From NCBI GenBank assembly GCA_030592465.1, contig JAUVJB010000101.1, positions 1-10,488 on the forward strand: DNA of 10,488 bases, in the 5' to 3' direction. Positions within the stretch are counted from its first letter, which is position 1. Each line of letters begins with the position of its first letter. A program made the position numbers and the translations under genes. Below are positions 5,899-10,488 of this stretch, piece by piece. This DNA comes from Bacteroidota bacterium. GTDB taxonomy: Bacteria > Bacteroidota > Bacteroidia > Bacteroidales > B39-G9. Below the pieces are notes generated by a model. It searched no databases, had not been told where the DNA came from, and was given only the letters and a program-made list of their open reading frames with translations.

Positions 5899-6951
5899 AT
5901 GCTAAGACGAGACACAAATAATCCGATTATTAAACCTTCGATGCTGACACCTTCGGTTGAGGGTTATAATGTTTTAGGAGCTTTTAATCCGGGAGCAACA
6001 ATTTTTAATAATCAAATTATTCTTTTAATGCGTGTTTCGGAAAACTGCCCTCAAGAGAAAAATTTCATCAATATTCCTTATTATAGTTTCAATAATAATA
6101 AAAGTGAAGCCAAAATTTTACACATTAAAAAAGATGACCCGCAAGTTACTTTAAAAGACACTCGCGGAGTTTTTTATAAAGGCAAAGATTATCTTTCAAC
6201 AATAAGCCATATTAGGCTGGCAAAAAGTTTTGACGGAATAAATTTCACTATTGATGAAAAATCGTTTATTGCCCCATACGATGAAACAGAAAAATTTGGA
6301 GTTGAAGATGCAAGAGTTACAAAAATTGGCGACACCTATTATATTAACTATACAGGAGTGTCGGAAGACGGCTACGCAACAATGTTAGCCACAACAAAAA
6401 ACTTTATTGACATTGAAAGAAAAGGAATAATCTTTGCGCCACTCAACAAAGATGTTGTAATTTTTAACGAAAAAGTAAACGGCAAATATATTGCTTTGCA
6501 TCGTCCTCACAATGAGGGGTTTGGACTGCCGTCAATTTGGTATGCAGATTCTCCTGATCTTATTCACTGGGGTAATCACAAATGCATTTTACGACCTGAT
6601 GGCTCAAAATGGGAAAGCCAAAAAATTGGGGCAGGTGCTGCTCCAATAAAAACTAAACACGGCTGGATAGTTTTATATCATGGCAAAGGTGATAACAGCA
6701 TTTATTCACTGAATTTATTATTACTCGACATTAACGACCCTTCAAAAATTATAAAACGATGTAAACAGCCAATATTTACTCCTAAAGAAGATTATGAAAA
6801 AAACGGTTTTTTTGGCAATGTTATTTTCTCAAACGGCATTATTACAAAACCCGACGGCACAATCTTAATATATTATGGAGCATGCGATGAAACTGTTTGT
6901 CTAACAACAACAACAATTGACGAGTTATTATATTTGCTTAAAAATCACTAA
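5899..6951 (+). CDS. GH130-family beta-mannoside phosphorylase/mannosidase
   Basis: This encodes 350 residues with no signal peptide, so it is cytosolic. The five-bladed GH130 fold (formerly DUF377) is recognised from the N-terminal RRDTNNPII (3-11) and FNPG (29-32). It also has GVEDARVTKIGDTYYINYTG (134-153), with the family's catalytic Asp at 137, then HRPH (201-204), KIGAGAAPI (242-250), VLYHG (258-262) and LIYYGACD (323-330). GH130 enzymes mostly phosphorolyse beta-1,2- or beta-1,4-mannosides to mannose-1-phosphate; some hydrolyse, and phosphorylases can run in the synthetic direction. Which linkage is used here cannot be read from sequence. The conserved HRPH and YHG segments, which bind phosphate in phosphorylases, favour phosphorolysis. 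It is followed by a GT4-like gene 6 bp away, almost certainly co-transcribed, which suggests mannoside or glycoconjugate synthesis or turnover rather than scavenging. The ATG at 5899 fits the usual family N-terminus. Confidence 0.92.
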   Translation: MLRRDTNNPIIKPSMLTPSVEGYNVLGAFNPGATIFNNQIILLMRVSENCPQEKNFINIPYYSFNNNKSEAKILHIKKDDPQVTLKDTRGVFYKGKDYLSTISHIRLAKSFDGINFTIDEKSFIAPYDETEKFGVEDARVTKIGDTYYINYTGVSEDGYATMLATTKNFIDIERKGIIFAPLNKDVVIFNEKVNGKYIALHRPHNEGFGLPSIWYADSPDLIHWGNHKCILRPDGSKWESQKIGAGAAPIKTKHGWIVLYHGKGDNSIYSLNLLLLDINDPSKIIKRCKQPIFTPKEDYEKNGFFGNVIFSNGIITKPDGTILIYYGACDETVCLTTTTIDELLYLLKNH

Positions 6952-6957
6952 TTAATT

Positions 6958-8091
6958 ATGAGAATAGTTTTTATTTCTACCTATCCGCCAATTGAATGCG
7001 GATTAGCAACATATACAAAATATTTAACAGATGCTCTGAAAAAATTTAAAAAAGAAATTTTCATTGTTAGTCAAATAGGTGCAAAAGGAGAAAATACGTT
7101 CCCTGTTTATGCACCTCAACACAATGATATTGCTTACAGATTATTTCATGTTGTTGAAAAACTGGCACCTGACATTATTCACATTGAACATGAGTTTGGT
7201 TTGTATGGTTCAAGACGAGGATTCCAAATAGTTGATTTCCTGTTGCGTTGCAAAGTAACTGATACTCCTGTTGTAACAACGAAGCACACAGTATTTAATG
7301 ACCTTACTTATACCGAAAATATTATTGTTCAACATATTATTGATAATAGTTATGCTGTTATTGTTCACGAACCTTCTCAAAAAAAAATACTGGAAAAAAA
7401 TTATAATCATCAAAATAAAATAACAGTTATTCCTCATGGCGTTCGCTTGTGCAAAAAAACAGCTAATGCCAAAAAATTATTAGGTTTAGAAAATAAAAAA
7501 GTGATATTATTATCTGGCTATTTACGAGAAACAAAATGTTTTGAAAAAATAATAAAAATATTCCCAAAAATAACTGAACAAATAGATAACGCTGTGTTAT
7601 TAGTAGCTATAAGGAACAGAATATTAGAGTATTCAAAATACAGACGATTTTTATATAAATTAATTGACGAATCTCCTGCCAAAGATAAAATCAAAATTCT
7701 AATAGGACAATTCCCACAATATACTTTTGACACAATTTTGTCGGCTGCTGATGTAATGGCATTACCATATAACAAAGGAGGACAAAGCGGGATTCTTGCT
7801 CAATCGTCAGCTTTTGAGTCTCCTGTTGTAACATCAAGCTTGCCAAGTTTTAAACTCTGGAATAAGACAGTAAATGGCGGACTAACTTGTGATACAGATG
7901 ACGATTATGTAAAAAATATTATAAAAATTTTAACAGATGATGAGTATTCAAAACAATTACAAAAAAATATCAGGCAACACAACAAATTAATTTGCTGGGA
8001 TAAAATTGCAGATGCCCATATGGATATTTATCAAAAAATAATTAACGGATTGTTCCCTAATGCTGAATTTTTTTATGTTCCTGAAAGCTAA
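6958..8091 (+). CDS. GT4-like (GT-B fold) glycosyltransferase
   Basis: This encodes 377 residues and is probably a cytosolic or membrane-associated transferase of a sugar from a nucleotide-sugar. The N-terminal Rossmann half begins MRIVFISTYPPIECGLATYT, with the glycine-containing loop after the first strand. IIHIEHEFGLYG (73-84), TTKHTVF (107-113) and VIVHEPS (134-140) follow, and the linker VIPHGV (157-162) leads to the second half. GYLRETKC (187-194) carries the Arg190/Lys193 pair expected to bind the donor phosphates. ADVMALPYNKGGQSGILAQS (264-283) is the donor-sugar region. The usual E-x7-E signature is not conserved: Gly274 and Gln282 occupy the positions of the two glutamates. The stop of the GH130 gene is 6 bp upstream. 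Donor and acceptor are unknown; mannosyl transfer is an inference from the GH130 partner. Confidence 0.9.
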   Translation: MRIVFISTYPPIECGLATYTKYLTDALKKFKKEIFIVSQIGAKGENTFPVYAPQHNDIAYRLFHVVEKLAPDIIHIEHEFGLYGSRRGFQIVDFLLRCKVTDTPVVTTKHTVFNDLTYTENIIVQHIIDNSYAVIVHEPSQKKILEKNYNHQNKITVIPHGVRLCKKTANAKKLLGLENKKVILLSGYLRETKCFEKIIKIFPKITEQIDNAVLLVAIRNRILEYSKYRRFLYKLIDESPAKDKIKILIGQFPQYTFDTILSAADVMALPYNKGGQSGILAQSSAFESPVVTSSLPSFKLWNKTVNGGLTCDTDDDYVKNIIKILTDDEYSKQLQKNIRQHNKLICWDKIADAHMDIYQKIINGLFPNAEFFYVPES

Positions 8092-8203
8092 CCAATATTT
8101 GTCCATAATGTCTGTTACAAAGCACAAGCGAGACGCATACGCCATTTGCGGTTTGAACAAAACATATAAATATTATTGATTTTCTTACTGAAAATACATT
8201 GTA

Positions 8204-9190
8204 ATGAGTAATAAAAAAATTTCAATAATAACACCGTCCTTTAATCAAGGGCAATATATTGAACAGACAATAGATTCGGTATTAAGTCAGAATTATCCTA
8301 ATTTGGAATATATTATTATTGATGGGGGAAGTACTGACAATACAGTAGAGATTATAAAAAAATACGAAAAACATCTTAAATACTGGGTTAGTGAACCTGA
8401 CAAAGGACAAAGCCATGCAATAAACAAGGGGTTGAAATATATTACAGGGGATATAATTAATTGGCTAAATTCAGATGATTATTATAATAACGGCGTTTTT
8501 AAATTATTAAATGAATTATTCTCTGACCCGAAAATAAATGTTGTTTGTGGTAGAAGCAGAGTGTTTGAAAATAATAAAACCATTAAATATTCTAACGGAA
8601 CTGATGTTTATGAAAATAATCTTGCAAAAACAATAGGCTGGGCAAGAATTGACCAACCGGAAACATTTTTCAGAAAATCTGTTTTAGATGAAATCTCTCC
8701 TATTAATACAACTCTGCATTATATTATGGATAGAGATATGTGGATTAAATATTTATTAAAATATGGTCTGAATAATATTATAAAAACAAATGAGACTTTT
8801 GTAAATTTTCGATATCATGCAAACTCCAAAACAATTTCACTAAATAAAGAATTTAATATAGAACGAAACAGCTATTTTAATGCTTTATCTAAAGAAATCG
8901 GGAATAATCTTATTTCCTGCAAATTAAAACAACTATATAAAATCAATGATATTAATCTTAACTATTTAATAAAAAACAATAAAATTCTTATAATCAATGC
9001 AATAAATTATTTTATTTTGCTTTTAATTTATGAAGAGTATGAAAAAAATAATTATAGTCTATTAACAGAACTTTTAAAAGTTTTAAACAAAATTTTTTTA
9101 CTACAAAAAGATATTGAATACTTAAAAAAAATCGAATTTAAAAAGAAAATTCTTCCTGTTTTTATTAAAAATATTATAAAAAGAAAATGA
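8204..9190 (+). CDS. GT2-family glycosyltransferase
   Basis: This encodes 328 residues. The GT-A domain occupies about 1-210: ISIITPSFNQGQYIEQTIDS (6-25), IIIDGGSTDNT (37-47, Asp40 in the nucleotide-binding position), EPDKGQSHAINKG (64-76) and the metal-binding NSDD (89-92). DRDMW (176-180) is the candidate site of the catalytic base, and TFVNFRYHANSKT (198-210) closes the domain. The C-terminal 120 residues are Asn/Lys/Ile-rich, with a hydrophobic stretch at about 261-275 that may touch the membrane. Such inverting enzymes add single sugars to O-antigen, capsule or exopolysaccharide repeat units; the sugar is not predictable. It lies 112 bp after the GT4 gene, and its stop overlaps the next start by 4 bp (ATGA at 9187-9190), indicating translational coupling. 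Confidence 0.93.
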   Translation: MSNKKISIITPSFNQGQYIEQTIDSVLSQNYPNLEYIIIDGGSTDNTVEIIKKYEKHLKYWVSEPDKGQSHAINKGLKYITGDIINWLNSDDYYNNGVFKLLNELFSDPKINVVCGRSRVFENNKTIKYSNGTDVYENNLAKTIGWARIDQPETFFRKSVLDEISPINTTLHYIMDRDMWIKYLLKYGLNNIIKTNETFVNFRYHANSKTISLNKEFNIERNSYFNALSKEIGNNLISCKLKQLYKINDINLNYLIKNNKILIINAINYFILLLIYEEYEKNNYSLLTELLKVLNKIFLLQKDIEYLKKIEFKKKILPVFIKNIIKRK

Positions 9191-10107
9191 AAGTATCTGT
9201 TATTATACCTACATATAATGGGGCTGATAAGATAAAAAAAATCTTGCAATCATTAGAAAGACAAACATTTCAAAATTTTGAAATAATAGTTGGTGTAGAT
9301 GGCTCAACCGACAACACAAAAGAAATTTTAGAAAACCAAAAATATTTTTCAAGTGAAAGGCTAATTGTGTTTGAACAAGAAAATAAAGGAAGAGCAGTAA
9401 TAAGAGATAATGCCGCAAAGAAAGCCCAAAGTAATTTGTTGGTTTTTTTTGATGATGATATGATACCCGAAGAAGATAGTATTGAAAAACATTATAAACA
9501 TCATTTAATAAATAAAAATTCTATTCTTGGGGGTAACCAACTTGACAAATATGAGGGGAAAATTCCTGATTTTTTAAAATTCAAAGAATATCTCAGTAAA
9601 AAATGGATGTCTATTTATGGTAATAAAGTTTCTTTATTAAGAAAAGATAATTTATTTGTTACTGCTGCTAATTTTTCTATTTCAAAAACTCTATTCTTTA
9701 ATCTTGGTGGGTTTGATGAAAGATTAACCGATGCAGAAGATTGGGATTTAAGTGTAAGGGCACTTGAACAAGGTATTGATATATATTTTGATCCTGCAAA
9801 TATTGCATACCATAATGATTATGTTACATGTAAAAAATATATTATCAGACAACGTCAATATCAGTTAGCACATCAAAAAGTGGAAGAGCTTAAGCCGACA
9901 TTATATAAGAGTAAATATAAACGCAACAAAGAAATTAATCTTAATTTTATTAAACGAATAGTTTATTTCATATTTGCAAATAAATTTCATGTTTATTTAA
10001 TTGATAATTTTAATATATATAAGATTTTGCCAAAATATATTCGATATAAAATATATGATATTGTTGTTACAGGATTGGGTAAAATTTACATTAATACAGC
10101 TATTTAA
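9187..10107 (+). CDS. GT2-family glycosyltransferase
   Basis: This encodes 306 residues and is a second GT-A-fold enzyme, distinct from its neighbour. VSVIIPTYNGADKIKKILQS (3-22), VGVDGSTDNT (35-44, Asp38) and ENKGRAVIRDNAA (65-77) lead to the metal-binding FFDDDM (87-92). NFSISKTLFFNLGGFDERL (162-180) and the acceptor-site AEDWDLSVRA (183-192) follow, with Glu184/Asp185 as the likely catalytic acids; these C-terminal features are typical of the galactosyltransferase-like GT2 branch. YHNDYVTCKKYIIRQRQYQ (208-226) follows. The last 60 residues are basic and aromatic, perhaps membrane-associated. The start overlaps the stop of the previous GT2 gene by 4 bp, so the two are almost certainly made from one mRNA. 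The role is inferred to be surface-glycan assembly; donor and acceptor are unknown. Confidence 0.93.
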   Translation: MKVSVIIPTYNGADKIKKILQSLERQTFQNFEIIVGVDGSTDNTKEILENQKYFSSERLIVFEQENKGRAVIRDNAAKKAQSNLLVFFDDDMIPEEDSIEKHYKHHLINKNSILGGNQLDKYEGKIPDFLKFKEYLSKKWMSIYGNKVSLLRKDNLFVTAANFSISKTLFFNLGGFDERLTDAEDWDLSVRALEQGIDIYFDPANIAYHNDYVTCKKYIIRQRQYQLAHQKVEELKPTLYKSKYKRNKEINLNFIKRIVYFIFANKFHVYLIDNFNIYKILPKYIRYKIYDIVVTGLGKIYINTAI

Positions 10108-10267
10108 TAGATTTTTAAACAGAAACAAAATATTAAATTGCAAATAATTATTAGAGCAAATTGAAAGTTAAATTTTCGACTTACAGTATTGGGTTAAAAA
10201 TAAGTAGAAAAATAGTCGATATGAGACACAAAAACCTCAGCGTCTCGGCGGTGAAAAAAAATCAAAA

Positions 10268-10488
10268 ATGATGAAAACAAAAATATTAAATTTAATACGA
10301 TTAGTTTTTAAACTATCAATTTTTGAAAAAATTCTTGTAAAATATACTATAGGAAAAAAATTTGGCAGCATTATAACTAAAATTCCACCAAATCACTATC
10401 AATATTCTAAACCAACCTATCGTAAAGTTAATAGAAACAATATAAATTACAATTTAGATATTAGTGATATTGTTGATTGGTACATTTA
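10268..10488 (+). CDS. FkbM-family methyltransferase, N-terminus only
   Basis: An open frame from the ATG at 10268 (a second in-frame ATG is at 10271) runs 73 codons off the right edge. It begins MMKTKILNLIRLVFK, then has IPPNHYQYSKPTYRKV (40-55) and NINYNLDISDIVDWYI (58-73). The IPP...Y segment followed by an INY.LDISD..D.YI strand resembles the N-terminal region of Bacteroidota FkbM-type SAM-dependent methyltransferases found in polysaccharide loci. The SAM-binding domain would lie beyond the window, so the call rests on the N-terminal pattern only. It sits 160 bp after a GT2 gene on the same strand, consistent with an ongoing glycan cluster. Such enzymes usually O-methylate sugars. No good promoter is seen in the gap. 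Confidence 0.72.
   Translation, partial: MMKTKILNLIRLVFKLSIFEKILVKYTIGKKFGSIITKIPPNHYQYSKPTYRKVNRNNINYNLDISDIVDWYI

Noticed and set aside
7210..7775. Two minus-strand open frames (7210-7437 and 7518-7775)
   Set aside because: Both are antisense to the well-supported GT4-like gene and are low-complexity products of AT-rich codons.
9052..9418. Two minus-strand open frames across the GT2 gene junction
   Set aside because: Antisense to two strong GT2 genes with intact motifs; Phe/Leu-rich shadow translations.

Overview
The window is an AT-rich stretch of chromosome, most likely from a member of the Bacteroidota (Bacteroidales or a relative). Three things point there. The glycyl-tRNA synthetase is the single-chain type. 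Start codons have AT-rich leaders with no visible Shine-Dalgarno sequence. Several upstream regions carry the Bacteroidota-type promoter signature TTTG-N18-20-TAnnTTTG. The assignment is an inference from these features, because no rRNA or other phylogenetic marker is present.

Left part (1-3648, minus strand, read right to left): glycyl-tRNA synthetase (3648-2098), then a small secreted protein of unknown function with its own good promoter (2019-1327). A 442-bp non-coding stretch follows, holding a large imperfect stem-loop and a tandem GTCATT-type repeat. Last comes the N-terminal 294 codons of an AI-2E/PerM-family membrane protein that runs off the left edge (884-1).

Middle (3649-5898): glyQS diverges from nadB (L-aspartate oxidase, 3816-5417, plus strand) across a 167-bp region with a -7-like element on each side. 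After nadB comes a 481-bp region without an obvious gene. It contains competing hairpins, a 9-bp inverted repeat, and what looks like a complete small transcription unit: promoter, a possible 39-codon ORF, and a Rho-independent terminator. This is the most intriguing hidden structure in the window.

Right part (5899-10488, plus strand): a glycan gene cluster. A cytosolic GH130-family enzyme (mannoside phosphorylase/mannosidase type) is tightly followed by a GT4-like glycosyltransferase, 6 bp apart. Next are two GT2 glycosyltransferases overlapping by 4 bp, and the start of an FkbM-type methyltransferase cut by the right edge. No transporter, SusC/D pair or secreted glycosidase is visible, so the group looks more like part of a surface-polysaccharide or mannoside synthesis/turnover locus than a mannan-degradation locus. 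The cluster probably continues to the right.
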